Position numbers and translations under genes: made by a program
Notes under the pieces: model-generated
The model's database searches: none
The model's input: only the letters and a program-made list of their open reading frames with translations
Told to the model about the DNA's origin: nothing
Shown here: positions 32,417 to 42,270 of the stretch, in pieces
How positions within the stretch are numbered: position 1 is the first letter of the stretch
Layout of the letters: the number at the start of each line of letters is the position of its first letter
From: Planctomycetaceae bacterium
GTDB lineage: Bacteria; Planctomycetota; Planctomycetia; Pirellulales; Pirellulaceae
Length of the DNA: 57,879 nt
Reading direction: 5' to 3'
Assembly (NCBI GenBank): GCA_002862205.1
Contig: PKCN01000313.1
Span: 1-57,879 of the forward strand

Positions 32417-35359
32417 ATGAGTGATCATGTTCCAATATCGCCACCGGGTTGCGGGCGACGCCCAGCGTCATTTCCCGTTACGGGAACCGGCCGCTGGAGT
32501 ATTCAGCAGAGCTTTCTGCTGCGCTGTTGTTTGCTGGTTTCGCGGTGTTTGCTGGTTTGCCTAGCCTTGCGGGTGCCGGTATTGCTTGCCGCAGAGGACG
32601 TTGTGTTGACGGGGTCTGAGCAACAGGAAGCGGCGAGTCCGGCACAGCTTGAATTCTTTGAAAAGCAGGTGAGGCCGGTCCTGGTTGAGCATTGTTATGA
32701 GTGTCATGGCGAGCGATCCGACGGTGGATTGCACGTGAACTCGCGTGAAAGTCTGCTTCGCGGCGGTGATTCTGGTCCTGCGCTGGTTCCAGGTGATCCG
32801 GATTCCAGCTTGTTCGTGGAAGCAATTCGCTATGAGAATCTGGATTTTCAGATGCCACCGCAGGGCAGGTTACCGCAAGCCCAGATCAAGGTTCTGGAGA
32901 AGTGGGTGGAAATGGGAGCACCTGACCCGCGGGATGACACGACCAGAACGGGCTTGCCGGTTGGCATGAGTATCGAAGAGGGCAGGGAATTCTGGTCGTT
33001 TCGGCCTGTTGCCAATTCACCTGTTCCCGATCTTGGGACGCATGCCTTTGTGAAAAATCCCATCGACGCCTTCATTTTGCACCGATTGATTGAGCAAGGT
33101 TTACAGCCCGCACCACCAGCTCAACCTCGAACTTTGGTTCGACGGTTGTACATGAATCTCATTGGCGTGCCGCCAACTGCTGAGCAAGTCGATGCCTATC
33201 TCTCGGATGCTTCCCCTCGATCGACACAAAGGTTAGTTGATCAATTGCTGCATTCACCCGCCTATGGCGAACGTTGGGGACGGCACTGGTTGGACGTTGC
33301 CCGATATGCAGATTCAAACGGTTTGGATGAGAACCTTGCGTTTGGTAACGCTTGGCGGTATCGCGACTATGTCATCAACGCATTCAATGCAGACAGGCCG
33401 TTCAATCGTTTTCTGATCGAACAGCTTGCCGGTGATCTTCTCCCTGACGCGACTGCGGAAACAAAAATTGCAACAGGTTTTCTTGTGCTGGGTGCCAAGG
33501 TTCTGGCCGAGCCCGATCGAGAGAAACTGACAATGGACACAATCGATGAGCAAATCGATGCCACGGGCAAGGCATTCATGGGAATGAGTCTGGGTTGTGT
33601 CCGTTGTCACGATCACAAGTTTGATCCGATCAAACAACGTGACTACTACGCGCTGGCTGCAATCTTCAAGAGTACGAAAACATTCGGAGACACCAATACT
33701 GGTGCAATCAAGCATTGGCACGAATATTCTCTGGAATCGGTTGATGACATGGATGAATTCAAACTCATCGATGCGGAAATCGCGAGGCTGAAGAAAGAAG
33801 CAAGCGACTGGAAGAATTCAGCGATTACCAAATTGCGGGCTGCCGCCAATGACAAAGCAACCGAATACTTGATGGCTTGCACAAAATTGAGCGTGACAGA
33901 TTCGCTGGTTCGAATCAGCGAAGTGGCTGGGCAGTATGATTTGCACCCTCGAATCCTGCACCATTGTCGCCGTCATCTCGAGTTCAATCAGCAGCATGAG
34001 GTGTTTAAGCCATGGCATCAATTGCAGCAGGGTGTTTCAGATCCAGACCAAAACGCCGATGCGGTGGAAAAATTCTATCGTCCACTCTTTGCGGCGGCAT
34101 CGGGTGGGCAGGTTGTCAGTGAACCATCGGCTCAGGATGCCAAAATCAAGTCGATTGTCTTGCCCGATGCAAAACAGGTTGCGGCGGCGTTGAAAGATCA
34201 TTCCGGTTTCTTGACCATTCCACCCAAGCCTGAGTTCGCTTTCGATGACGAAACGCTGGCGGAGTACAACCGGCGTATGGAGGCTGCAAGGATCTACGAG
34301 TCCAATGCTCGTGATGTTCCGGCGGCGATGGGCGTGTCTGATAACACGGTTCTCACGCGATTGCCGATTCATATTCGAGGAAGTCATCTGAATCTCGGTG
34401 AGGGTGTGGCTCGTGAGTTTCCCACGGTGATGCGAAGTTCGGAGGTGCGCCCGGTCTTTCCCCGGCATCAGAGTGGAAGACTGGAATTTGCGAATTGGAT
34501 GGCCAGTACACGACATCCCCTCACCGCTCGCGTTTATGTGAATCGGGTTTGGCGTTGGCATTTTGGAGAGGGGCTTGTCCGGACGACTGAGAATTTCGGT
34601 GTGCTTGGTGACCGTCCCTCACATCCTGAATTGCTCGACTGGCTGACACGCTGGTTCATGGAATCGGGTTGGTCGACCAAGAATCTCAATCGCTTGATCC
34701 TCGCTTCCAGCACTTACCGCATGTCTGCCCTCCATCCACAAAAGTCAATCGCCAGCAAAATCGATCCTGGAAATCGTTCGTTGTGGCGGTTTCGAATCCA
34801 GCGGATGGAGCCTGAGCAGATTCGGGATTCAATTCTTTCGATCTCCGGCCGTCTTGATGCAGTCATGGCGGGAAAAACGGTTCCCCTGCGGAACCGTCAG
34901 TTTGTATTCAATCACACTTCAGTCGACCACACACGTTATGACAGCTTGCGACGGGCAGTCTATTTGCCTGTCATTCGCAACAATCTCTACACCATGTTTG
35001 AGCAGTTCGATTTTCCTGATCCGACCATGCCAACGGGGAATCGTAGCGAGACTGTGGTGGCTCCCCAGGCATTGTTGTTGATGAATTCCGATCTCGTGAT
35101 TGATTCAGCCGATGTTCTTGCGCAAAGTCTGCTCAATTTGTCGGTGAGCGATGCCTCACGAGTTGAAATGGCGTACCAACGAGTGTTGGGACGTCCCCCA
35201 ACAGGACGTGAGGCCCGTCGAGCGGTCGACTTTGTGTCGCAGGTGGTGTCGGGTGCCAAGGTGAATGCCGCAGCGGTTGACGAAAAAGGGGCGCGCAGGG
35301 GATGGTTACTGTTTTGTCAAAGTCTGTTTGCCAGTAATGAATTCATGTATCAAAGGTGA
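32417..35359 (+). CDS. PSCyt1-DUF1549-DUF1553 planctomycete cytochrome protein
   Basis: A large exported protein of about 980 aa typical of Planctomycetes. A hydrophobic segment (about 35-58) acts as signal. The PSCyt1 domain has HCYECHG (Cys93, Cys96, His97) for heme c. DUF1549 (about 215-430) contains [31 protein letters not shown] and a second heme-like site, [11 protein letters not shown] (Cys394, Cys397). DUF1553 fills the C-terminus ([38 protein letters not shown]). The function is not established; genes of this type usually pair with DUF1501, as here, with 4 bases between stop and next start. A short duplication (tgtttgctggttt twice) lies in the signal region. I use ATG 32417; a TTG six codons earlier is possible. 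Confidence 0.93.
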   Translation: MSDHVPISPPGCGRRPASFPVTGTGRWSIQQSFLLRCCLLVSRCLLVCLALRVPVLLAAEDVVLTGSEQQEAASPAQLEFFEKQVRPVLVEHCYECHGERSDGGLHVNSRESLLRGGDSGPALVPGDPDSSLFVEAIRYENLDFQMPPQGRLPQAQIKVLEKWVEMGAPDPRDDTTRTGLPVGMSIEEGREFWSFRPVANSPVPDLGTHAFVKNPIDAFILHRLIEQGLQPAPPAQPRTLVRRLYMNLIGVPPTAEQVDAYLSDASPRSTQRLVDQLLHSPAYGERWGRHWLDVARYADSNGLDENLAFGNAWRYRDYVINAFNADRPFNRFLIEQLAGDLLPDATAETKIATGFLVLGAKVLAEPDREKLTMDTIDEQIDATGKAFMGMSLGCVRCHDHKFDPIKQRDYYALAAIFKSTKTFGDTNTGAIKHWHEYSLESVDDMDEFKLIDAEIARLKKEASDWKNSAITKLRAAANDKATEYLMACTKLSVTDSLVRISEVAGQYDLHPRILHHCRRHLEFNQQHEVFKPWHQLQQGVSDPDQNADAVEKFYRPLFAAASGGQVVSEPSAQDAKIKSIVLPDAKQVAAALKDHSGFLTIPPKPEFAFDDETLAEYNRRMEAARIYESNARDVPAAMGVSDNTVLTRLPIHIRGSHLNLGEGVAREFPTVMRSSEVRPVFPRHQSGRLEFANWMASTRHPLTARVYVNRVWRWHFGEGLVRTTENFGVLGDRPSHPELLDWLTRWFMESGWSTKNLNRLILASSTYRMSALHPQKSIASKIDPGNRSLWRFRIQRMEPEQIRDSILSISGRLDAVMAGKTVPLRNRQFVFNHTSVDHTRYDSLRRAVYLPVIRNNLYTMFEQFDFPDPTMPTGNRSETVVAPQALLLMNSDLVIDSADVLAQSLLNLSVSDASRVEMAYQRVLGRPPTGREARRAVDFVSQVVSGAKVNAAAVDEKGARRGWLLFCQSLFASNEFMYQR

Positions 35360-35363
35360 AAAC

Positions 35364-36806
35364 ATGCTGAAAGCATCATTGCAATCCAGACGAAGCGTTT
35401 TGTGTAATTCCGCGGTGGGGTTTGGGAACCTTGCCTTTTTGCATCTGTTGCAAAAAAATTGCCGCGCACAAGACGGCGCTCCGACGACAAGCGGTGCGGT
35501 TGAGCCTTCCGGGCCGCTGGCTCCCAAGCCAACCCATTTGGAGGCCCGTGCCAAACGTGTGATCTTTCTGTTCATGAAAGGTGGCCCTTCGCACGTCGAC
35601 ACGTTTGATCCCAAGCCATTGTTGGATCGGGATCATGGCAAACCTTTGCCATTTGATTTGCCCAGAGTCACCTTCGCAAAACAGGGGAACCTGCTGCGAT
35701 CGCCGTGGCAATTCAAAAGGTACGGCCAGAGTGGATTGCCGGTCAGCGAGCTGTTTCCCAATGTTGCCAGGCACGTCGATGATTTATGCATGCTGCGCTC
35801 CGTTCATGGTACCAATCCCGCTCATGGTGGTGCATTGCTCAAGTTGCACACGGGAAGTGATCAGTTTGTGCGGCCGAGTCTGGGATCCTGGCTGACGTAC
35901 GGATTAGGAACTGAAAACGAGAACCTGCCTGCCTTTGTTACCATCTGTCCAACTCTGGCACACGGTGGTGTCAACAACTGGGGAGCTGCGTTTTTGCCGG
36001 CTCATTGCCAGGGGACACCCATCGGTAACGCATCGCTCAATGCCAGATCGGTTGGTGTCAAGCATATCCGTAACCAACGAATTGACCCTCGCAATCAACG
36101 TCGCCAGTTGGATTTGATTCGTTCCATGAATCAGGAACACTTGGACACAGTGGGAGCCAATGATGCATTGGAAGGAAGGCTGAATTCCTTCGAGCTCGCT
36201 TATCGAATGCAGGCATCAATGCCTGAGTTGCAGGACCTGACCCGAGAAACATCTGCCACCCAGCGCATGTATGGAATCGATGATCCAGTGACGGAAGACT
36301 TTGGACGACAGTGCTTGATGGCCAGAAGGTTCCTTGAGAATGGAGTCCGCTTTGTTCAAGTCACGCATAGTGACAGCGAAGTTCAGTGGGATCAGCACGG
36401 CAATCTGTATGCTGGGCACACCAAAAATGCCGGGGAAGTCGATAAACCGATTGCGGGACTCTTGCAGGACCTCAAGAGCCGAGGTTTGCTGGAAGATACA
36501 TTGGTGATTTGGGGGGGCGAGTTTGGACGAACACCAACAGCCCAGGGAAATAATGGTCGTGATCATAACCCGCATGGTTTCACCATGTGGATGGCTGGAG
36601 GCGGTGTGAAGGGTGGCTATGCATACGGAGCAACCGATGATTACGGATATTATGCTGCCGAGAACAAGATGCATGTGCACGATCTGCATGCAACCATTTT
36701 ACATTTGATGGGTTTGGATCACCAACGCCTGACCTATCGGTATGCCGGACGGGATTTTCGGCTGACCGATGTCGCTGGGCAGGTCGCTGATGACATTCTT
36801 GCCTGA
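35364..36806 (+). CDS. DUF1501 family exported protein, partner of PSCyt1 protein
   Basis: A 480-aa alkaline-phosphatase/sulfatase-fold protein. It starts at ATG 35364 just after the upstream stop, with AGGTGA in front; the open frame extends upstream into the other gene but without reason. The N-terminus has a Tat-like signal ([17 protein letters not shown]). Conserved DUF1501 segments: [92 protein letters not shown] and [18 protein letters not shown]1501 proteins are related to sulfatases by fold; no substrate is proven. It is almost certainly translated from the same transcript as the PSCyt1 gene. Confidence 0.93.
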   Translation: MLKASLQSRRSVLCNSAVGFGNLAFLHLLQKNCRAQDGAPTTSGAVEPSGPLAPKPTHLEARAKRVIFLFMKGGPSHVDTFDPKPLLDRDHGKPLPFDLPRVTFAKQGNLLRSPWQFKRYGQSGLPVSELFPNVARHVDDLCMLRSVHGTNPAHGGALLKLHTGSDQFVRPSLGSWLTYGLGTENENLPAFVTICPTLAHGGVNNWGAAFLPAHCQGTPIGNASLNARSVGVKHIRNQRIDPRNQRRQLDLIRSMNQEHLDTVGANDALEGRLNSFELAYRMQASMPELQDLTRETSATQRMYGIDDPVTEDFGRQCLMARRFLENGVRFVQVTHSDSEVQWDQHGNLYAGHTKNAGEVDKPIAGLLQDLKSRGLLEDTLVIWGGEFGRTPTAQGNNGRDHNPHGFTMWMAGGGVKGGYAYGATDDYGYYAAENKMHVHDLHATILHLMGLDHQRLTYRYAGRDFRLTDVAGQVADDILA

Positions 36807-36811
36807 TACCA

Positions 36812-36854
36812 TGCTGGTGAAATGATACCAGCACGCATGACACTTGATGTGTCA
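36812..36854 (+). terminator. Double hairpin after the DUF1501 gene
   Basis: Two stems follow the stop codon within 50 nt: tgctggt/accagca (36812-36833) and tgacac/gtgtca (36838-36854). No T tract follows, so termination is likely but not certain. Confidence 0.4.
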
Positions 36855-36937
36855 CACCATGCTGGGGCAGGGCCGCCGGAGCAGAGGCGTGCTCTGGCTA
36901 GCAAGATTCGCCCAGAGCATGAACGGAAACATCAGAC

Positions 36938-37708
36938 ATGAGTGAACCAAGCATCCCTGTTCATCCATTGACGGACGAGGAAAAAGCTGTCTTTGAATGG
37001 CAAATGTGGATTCCGGATTTGGGCGAGCAGGGGCAGCAGCGTTTGAAAGATGCTTCTGTCATGATTTCGCGAGTGGGAGGGGTCGGCAGTGTTGTCGCTT
37101 ATGAACTGGCTGCTGCTGGCATCGGAAAACTCGTCTTGGCACACGCGGGCAATGTCAAACCCAGTGATCTGAACCGCCAATTGCTAATGACCCACGATTG
37201 GATCGGTAAACCACGCATCGAGTCGATCAGACGGCGATTGTTGGACCTCAATCCAAGACTCGAAATCGTTTCAGTTGCCGAGAATGTGAGTGAAGAAAAT
37301 GCCGCGAGCCTGGTCGATCAATGTGATTTGATCGTCGATTGTGCGCCGCTGTTTCCAGAACGCTTTGCGATGAACCGCCAAGCCGTGCTGCAGAATAAAC
37401 CATTGGTCGAATGTGCCATGTTTGAGATGGAAGCGCACATCACGACCGTGATCCCCGGGCAATCGCCCTGTTTGCAATGCATCTTTCCCAAAGATCCCCC
37501 TACCTGGAAACGACAGTTTCCTGTGCTTGGGGCCGTGTCAGGCACGGTGGCATGCATGGGGGCAGTCGAGGCGGTCAAAGTGATTGCAGGATTAGGTGAC
37601 CCATTGTCCGGACGTTTGTTGCGAATGGACCTCAGACGGATGAACTTCCATACCATGAATGTCAGTCGACGCGCGGGTTGCCCGATCTGTGGAACGAACT
37701 CGGACTGA
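36938..37708 (+). CDS. ThiF/MoeB/HesA-like protein with altered adenylation site
   Basis: A Rossmann-fold, E1-like protein of 256 aa. Retained family features: the GGVGS glycine loop, AAAGIGKLVL, LNRQ (the arginine of MoeB LQRQ), WIGKPRIES (the lysine position), and both zinc pairs, CLQC and CPIC. Lost: the Asp-x-Asp after the third strand (MoeB LLDFD reads LAHAG here) and the Asp of the CTDN motif (here DCAPLF), and the N-terminal RQ arginine segment is EWQMW. These aspartates bind Mg-ATP in MoeB, so adenylation of a ubiquitin-like partner is doubtful. No MoaD- or ThiS-like gene is nearby. The gene stands alone and converges with the ExeA-like gene. Confidence 0.8.
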   Translation: MSEPSIPVHPLTDEEKAVFEWQMWIPDLGEQGQQRLKDASVMISRVGGVGSVVAYELAAAGIGKLVLAHAGNVKPSDLNRQLLMTHDWIGKPRIESIRRRLLDLNPRLEIVSVAENVSEENAASLVDQCDLIVDCAPLFPERFAMNRQAVLQNKPLVECAMFEMEAHITTVIPGQSPCLQCIFPKDPPTWKRQFPVLGAVSGTVACMGAVEAVKVIAGLGDPLSGRLLRMDLRRMNFHTMNVSRRAGCPICGTNSD

Positions 37709-37803
37709 CAAGCGAGAATGAAATTTGGAAATGTAGCACCCGTGCAGCTGTATCAAACATGACGGTTTGTTGGCAGTTGTGTGCAGATGCTCAGGGACTT
37801 TGG

Positions 37804-38643
37804 TCATGCAACCCGCTTTGCGGGTGACTCGTCATTGACCGATTGCTTTGGGGGACACCGTAGCTTGTGGTTTTCAACAACCAGATCGATTGTGTCGGGT
37901 GTGATCCTGTTCTGACCGCGACAGGCTGCTGTGGTTAAGGCTGACTCAGCGATGACAGCGATGTCGCCGATCAGGCCCGCACTCGAACGATGCAAACGTG
38001 CGATCGCAGTTTCACTGAAAATTGCTCGCGTGCTGCCCGCCTGCTTTAACGCAGTATCGACATAGGCGACCGTGTCCTCGGGGCTCAATGGAGTAAGTTG
38101 AATCTGCATGCCACACACGCCAGCGCTCAACTGCAGGGATGAGCGTTGATCAGGCTGTGTTGTGGCGACGACCGAAAAATTCCGGTGACGCCGCGCATAA
38201 TCCATGGCGACGCCAATGGTCGATGCAGTGCAGTTCTCGATGAACCATAAAGTGCGAATCCCCTGCCTGTCACTCTGTTGGATTGCGGTGTCAATCATTT
38301 GTCCCACAGGTAAGTCGTGGCAACCCTGCCCCAACACAGAACCGAGTTGTTGGATTGCTGTCGAGCCTTCGCCGTGACTCCGGGTCAGAATGACATCCAG
38401 TGGACATGTGCCGAGTCCACGCATTGAAACCATGTGATCCAGAAGATGGCTGATACCGGATCGACTGACCGCGGTCAGGAATGCAAGTTTCCAGTTACTT
38501 GTGGCAAAGTATTGGAGTGCAGCGAGTACTTCACGTTGTGGCTGACCTGAAAAAAAGAAATCAGGACCGCTGAGGAACGGAGGACGTTCGAGTGACCAAT
38601 GGTGCAGGTAGCCAGAAAACGGCTGATGTGCGAACAGCGACAA
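37804..38643 (-). CDS. ExeA/GspA-like AAA protein without a functional nucleotide-binding motif
   Basis: A 279-aa protein. The N-terminus matches the ExeA pattern (HHWSLERPPFLSGPDFFF, then QREVLAALQY). Aligned without gaps to ExeA, the Walker A site GEVGTGKT reads AVSRSGIS (58-65), so the P-loop lysine is Ile64, and the Walker B IDEAQ reads IENCT. The later region keeps the AAA layout: VVATTQPD (sensor 1), IQLTPLSPEDTVAYVDTAL and FSETAIARLHRSSAGLIGDIAVIAE. ExeA couples ATP to assembly of secretion pores; this version probably acts as a binding subunit beside active paralogues. It starts with TTG at 38643, backed by AGGAA six bases upstream. Confidence 0.8.
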   Translation of the reverse strand: MSLFAHQPFSGYLHHWSLERPPFLSGPDFFFSGQPQREVLAALQYFATSNWKLAFLTAVSRSGISHLLDHMVSMRGLGTCPLDVILTRSHGEGSTAIQQLGSVLGQGCHDLPVGQMIDTAIQQSDRQGIRTLWFIENCTASTIGVAMDYARRHRNFSVVATTQPDQRSSLQLSAGVCGMQIQLTPLSPEDTVAYVDTALKQAGSTRAIFSETAIARLHRSSAGLIGDIAVIAESALTTAACRGQNRITPDTIDLVVENHKLRCPPKQSVNDESPAKRVA

Positions 38644-38801
38644 TTCAGTTCCTGCGCAAGGTGTGGAGGGTGACGTGTCGGGGAGAACCCCCGGTTTTGA
38701 ATCTCTGGGTCCTCTGTTAGATCGGCTAACGTGTAGTATCTTCTTGAGAATGCCTGAAACAACGGGATGATCAAATTAGCCAGTGGGTGGTGCTGTAAAC
38801 G

Positions 38802-39497
38802 ATGACACGACGATACTTTATCCCTGATTTGCCCGCTTTAGGCGGCTTGGTCAGCCTGCCTGAGGCTGAAGCGCAGCACGCCAGCCGTGTCATGCGCGTC
38901 CAGGTGGGTGAGGATCTGGTCCTGTTTGATGGTCAGGGCAATGAGGCGACCGCAAAGTTTGTGCATGTTGGACGCAAGGAATGCCACTGCCAAGCCGATC
39001 CGGCCCAGGCGATCAACCGAGAACCCAAACGCGAGATTCATCTAGCGATCGCACTCCCCAAGCCCGATCGTGCCCGAGAGTTGATCGAGCGTTTGACGGA
39101 AATCGGTGTGTGCTCGCTGACTCCATTGATGGCTCAGCGTACGCAGCGTCCACCCACCAATTCATTGCTTGCAAAACTCAGACGGGGTGTGATTGAGTCG
39201 TGCAAACAATCAGGCCGAAATCAATTGCTGGAGTTGAACGAGCCAGTGCACGCCGATACTTTTTTCCGGACCTGTGAGCAGAATACGCGTTGGATCGCTC
39301 ACCCTGCCATGGACGACATCATCCGAGATGCCTCACCCTCCGGTACTTTTCATGTGGCGATTGGGCCGGAAGGCGGATGGACCGATGACGAGGTGCAACT
39401 GGCCCTGTCGCAGGGGTTTCAGGCGGTTGATTTGGGGGCACGCATCTATCGAATCGAAACCGCAGCAACAGCGATTGCTGCGATTTTGGCAACCTGA
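38802..39497 (+). CDS. rsmE: 16S rRNA (uracil-1498-N3)-methyltransferase RsmE
   Basis: RsmE methylates U1498 of 16S rRNA using S-adenosylmethionine. The 231-aa protein has an N-terminal PUA-like domain (MTRRYFIPD start, AEAQHASRVMRVQVGE) and a C-terminal SPOUT knot: ALPKPDRARELIERLTEIGV, then AIGPEGGWTDDEV and LGARIYRIETAATAIAAIL, where the cofactor binds. Length and order are standard. It is a single gene divergent from the ExeA-like gene and followed by a hypothetical gene after about 180 bases. Confidence 0.95.
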   Translation: MTRRYFIPDLPALGGLVSLPEAEAQHASRVMRVQVGEDLVLFDGQGNEATAKFVHVGRKECHCQADPAQAINREPKREIHLAIALPKPDRARELIERLTEIGVCSLTPLMAQRTQRPPTNSLLAKLRRGVIESCKQSGRNQLLELNEPVHADTFFRTCEQNTRWIAHPAMDDIIRDASPSGTFHVAIGPEGGWTDDEVQLALSQGFQAVDLGARIYRIETAATAIAAILAT

Positions 39498-39675
39498 CCG
39501 GAGCGGGCATCAACGAGCAGTCTGTTGGTGACGTGTTTCCTGCCCATCTTGCGCTGATCCGCAATGCTTCGGATTGTTCTGCGGAGCTGCTCGGTGGTGT
39601 ACGCGGTTGAGAAGGTATGGGGGTTGTCTCAGCCGAGCGACAACACAATTCCAAACCTCGAAGAAGGACCAGTGT

Positions 39676-40224
39676 ATGTATGGCCAATCGCGGGACCACG
39701 AAAGTGACTCAATTACCGGGTCACGCAGCGGGCCCGCTTTTTTTCAGTCACCATCGCCATCAAAGAAAAAGAATCAGCGTTCTTCTGAACATGAAAAAGA
39801 ACATGGCCCGACTGCCAGCAGCGGGGCCGCAGTGGATCGCCAAGTCCCCATTGTGGGTTCCACCTTATTGGCTGTCTACGAAAGGGAACACGAATTTCGG
39901 GCAGGAATTCTATTGGTTGATGAGGTAACGCTGGCGGAGGAATCCGCGATCCACCGCAGTGCTCAGTGCGATCCATCTTCAGACGCAGTTCAAGAAGCCA
40001 GTCCTTGGTTGCTCAAGGTGGCCGAGCTGCGACTTGAGAGCGAACATTTGCCCGGTCAAGCGTTGCAGTGGAAACCGGGAATTGAATTGTCCAGTGACCA
40101 GCTTCTGTTTACAGAAGTTCTGACCTGTAAATTGAAAAGTGAGCATGTCGCGGCTTGCCGCCAGGGGCTCAGCCGTCTTCACGCGGTTGCGAAAATGCTG
40201 GAATTGAGTCGTGATGGCGAATAA
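39676..40224 (+). CDS. Hypothetical protein downstream of rsmE
   Basis: I start at ATG 39676 with AAGGA a few bases upstream; the open frame reaches further left into sequence with no coding look. The product is 182 aa. The first 60 residues are a polar, low-complexity Ser/Lys/Glu-rich linker (QSPSPSKKKNQRSSEHEKEH). The rest is a compact predicted alpha/beta part (VPIVGSTLLAVYEREHEFRAGILLVDEVTL). No signal, membrane helix or known motif is present. It converges with the kelch gene and is followed by a hairpin. Confidence 0.6.
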   Translation: MYGQSRDHESDSITGSRSGPAFFQSPSPSKKKNQRSSEHEKEHGPTASSGAAVDRQVPIVGSTLLAVYEREHEFRAGILLVDEVTLAEESAIHRSAQCDPSSDAVQEASPWLLKVAELRLESEHLPGQALQWKPGIELSSDQLLFTEVLTCKLKSEHVAACRQGLSRLHAVAKMLELSRDGE

Positions 40225-40232
40225 AGATTCAC

Positions 40233-40257
40233 GACGCGAATTGATTTGAATCGCGTC
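40233..40257 (+). terminator. Hairpin between the hypothetical gene and kelch gene
   Basis: A perfect 7-bp stem, gacgcga with tcgcgtc, around an 11-nt loop starts 9 bases after the stop codon, between two converging genes, and may serve either. A weaker stem (cttcg/cgaag) follows. No T tract is present. Confidence 0.33.
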
Positions 40258-40385
40258 CTGACTTCGAAAATCCCGAAGTACAGGACGAGTATCCTCAGCG
40301 GCGAGTTGTGACCGATCTTTTACGGCTCAAGTGCCTATTCACGGCTGATTGGTTGTTGGCGGATGATTGATTGTTCGCCTGCGAT

Positions 40386-41432
40386 TCAGTCGGTTGTGAT
40401 TTCGACGGAATCCAACTCAGTAAACTTGCCAATTGACATGTTGGCACCCCCAACGAGCAGCATCTGTTTGTTGGTCCAAGGCACCATCACGTGAAAGAAA
40501 CGTGCTGGATCATAATCGGCCACAATCTCCCATTTTCTGCTCTGTTCGTTCAGCCTTTGCACGTTGCCGTCAATGGTGCTGACGTACAGATGACCACCCA
40601 GACTGTGAGCGGCTGCGCCAAAGCCGGTGATCGGTTTACCATCCAGATTTGGCCCTTGGGACCAACTGTCGGATTTTGGATCATAAACATCCGTTCTCGT
40701 GGTTGGCCCACCGTCCGCATTCATGCCGCCAATCACATGGATTTTTCCATCATGGGCGGTCGAGAAAAGAGCGCGTCGTTTGAAGGCTGGATTGGCAAGC
40801 GGTTGCCAAGTTGCATTGGGGTCGGCAAGATCCAGTTTCCATGCGGTACCGTGCCATTGGGTTGCTTCTCCCTTGAGTGCCCAGCCACCAATAACAAAAA
40901 TATGATCGTCGGCAACAGCAGCGCTCAAGGATGACCGTGGTTCAGGAAGTGGCGGCAGGTCCAACCAGCGGTTCTTTTCCACGTCAAACCGGCTGACACC
41001 GCTTTGTGAATGCAGGTCATGTTCCTCGCCCTCGGCGTTGCGGGCGGTGAAGCCACCGATACGCACGACGGAGTCTTTGTAGGGAAGCATCACCAAGCCC
41101 TGTAAACGTGGGCCTGACGGCAGCTGTTTCCACTCCTTGGGGGCCTTCAAGTCCAACGCCCAGAATTGATCGGATTGTTCTGCGGTCGAATAGGAATGCG
41201 CCGTTCCTGAGTGGCCGCCGTAAATGAAGAGGGTGCCATTGGCAACGGCGCCACCAAAACTGGTGAGCTCCAACGGTAGTTCCGGGAGGTCTGTGGTTGT
41301 CACTTGTACTTTGGGGGACGAGTGCGGAGGGGGTGTTGCGGTGTCAGGTTCCTCGGCAGAACTTGCGAGGGACCCTGTCAACAGACAGAGGGCAAGAAAC
41401 AAGAGCAGCGCGATTTGGTACTTGTTGTTCAT
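40386..41432 (-). CDS. Secreted kelch-repeat beta-propeller protein
   Basis: A 348-aa protein with a clean signal peptide (YQIALLLFLALCLLTGSLASSA). At least five kelch-type blades are visible by their double-glycine turns: FIYGGHSG, VRIGGFTARN, IFVIGGWALKGE, IHVIGGMNADG and MLLVGGANMS, each followed by the usual Trp and aromatic positions (WHGTAWKLDL, TRTDVYDPKSDSW). Kelch propellers in bacteria include sialate epimerases (NanM) and galactose-oxidase-like proteins; the catalytic residues of those are not clear here, so it is called a binding or structural propeller. It lies on the minus strand between converging and unrelated neighbours. Confidence 0.87.
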   Translation of the reverse strand: MNNKYQIALLLFLALCLLTGSLASSAEEPDTATPPPHSSPKVQVTTTDLPELPLELTSFGGAVANGTLFIYGGHSGTAHSYSTAEQSDQFWALDLKAPKEWKQLPSGPRLQGLVMLPYKDSVVRIGGFTARNAEGEEHDLHSQSGVSRFDVEKNRWLDLPPLPEPRSSLSAAVADDHIFVIGGWALKGEATQWHGTAWKLDLADPNATWQPLANPAFKRRALFSTAHDGKIHVIGGMNADGGPTTRTDVYDPKSDSWSQGPNLDGKPITGFGAAAHSLGGHLYVSTIDGNVQRLNEQSRKWEIVADYDPARFFHVMVPWTNKQMLLVGGANMSIGKFTELDSVEITTD

Positions 41433-41805
41433 GGTACAGATGTCAGGAGTGGGTGATCAGATCAAGGACGCGTGAAATAGCGGAATGTGCATTGGCTGAA
41501 TCTCCAAGCTGCATATCACCTGCCCCCATTAGATCATGGAATCGTGTTTGTTGGTGCATCAAAATCAGATTGCAATCGTCTGTGGCATCGCACTTCAAGG
41601 GTCGTGTTGGGCTGACCGAGTGCCAAGGTTGGTGCGAGTCCTGGTTGCGAGTCCTGGTTGCGAGTCCTGGTTGCGAGTCCTGGTCGTGATCAGCAGGCAG
41701 CCGTTCAAAAGAACAAGCGGTGTCACAGTTTGAACCGTGCACCGCTTGTTGTCGTGATCGCTGATCGTTGTGCACCGCGATATTATCGGGTGTTGGCAAC
41801 GAACG
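41433..41805. other. Intergenic region with tandem array between kelch and LTxxQ-like genes
   Basis: 373 bases. It contains the 4 x 13-bp array at 41634-41685. The 13-nt word tcgtgatcgctga near 41753-41765 also occurs right after the array at 23681-23736. No open frame here is convincing. Confidence 0.5.
41634..41685. repeat. Tandem repeat, 4 x 13 bp
   Basis: Four copies of gcgagtcctggtt; only the last base of the last copy differs. The array is directly followed by gtgatcagc. Confidence 0.92.
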
Positions 41806-42270
41806 CTATTTATTTGCAGGACTTGATGTTTGGCGATTTGCCGAAGATTCAGATTCCGGTAAATCGTTCGCTGCCTCGTTTGGAAGGCGGGGATCACCCT
41901 TGGTGGTCCCGGAACTGCGTTTCTTGCGGGAACTATCGCGGAAATCGAATAGTTTTTGCCGCTGGTCAGTCGTCAGTACGGCTTCGATATCTTGCATCTG
42001 TTGTGATTCAAGCTTTTCCAGTTCCAGTTTGAGTTTGGATATCTGGTCACGAAATTTCGCCTGGATCAGGTAGATCTCGATTTTCTGCTCGCTGTTTACC
42101 AGCGATGCAAAATACCGAGGCAGCCTGCCCTTGATCGTTTCGCGTTTGACTGACGTTGCTCCCCGTTCAGAATTGGTTGCCGGATTCTCGCCCTTCTCCT
42201 GTGCGGCTGCGGTTAAACAGACAGCAGTGAAAGCGACAACTAGAACATTACGGCCCCATGCATTGATCAT
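41806..42270 (-). CDS. Small exported helical protein with LTxxQ-like motif
   Basis: I start at ATG 42270, which gives a signal peptide (GRNVLVVAFTAVCLTAAAQ); the open frame extends 40 codons upstream without one. The mature part is about 130 aa: a helical segment (FASLVNSEQKIEIYLIQAKF), a heptad-like coiled coil (QISKLKLELEKLESQQMQDIEAVL) ending in LTTDQRQKLFDF, then a Lys/Ser-rich disordered tail. LTxxQ at the end of a helix recalls the Spy/CpxP class of periplasmic chaperones, but similarity is limited to the motif. Similar small proteins occur in other Planctomycetes as unnamed products. It is divergent from the ceramidase-fusion gene. Confidence 0.72.
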   Translation of the reverse strand: MINAWGRNVLVVAFTAVCLTAAAQEKGENPATNSERGATSVKRETIKGRLPRYFASLVNSEQKIEIYLIQAKFRDQISKLKLELEKLESQQMQDIEAVLTTDQRQKLFDFRDSSRKKRSSGTTKGDPRLPNEAANDLPESESSANRQTSSPANK

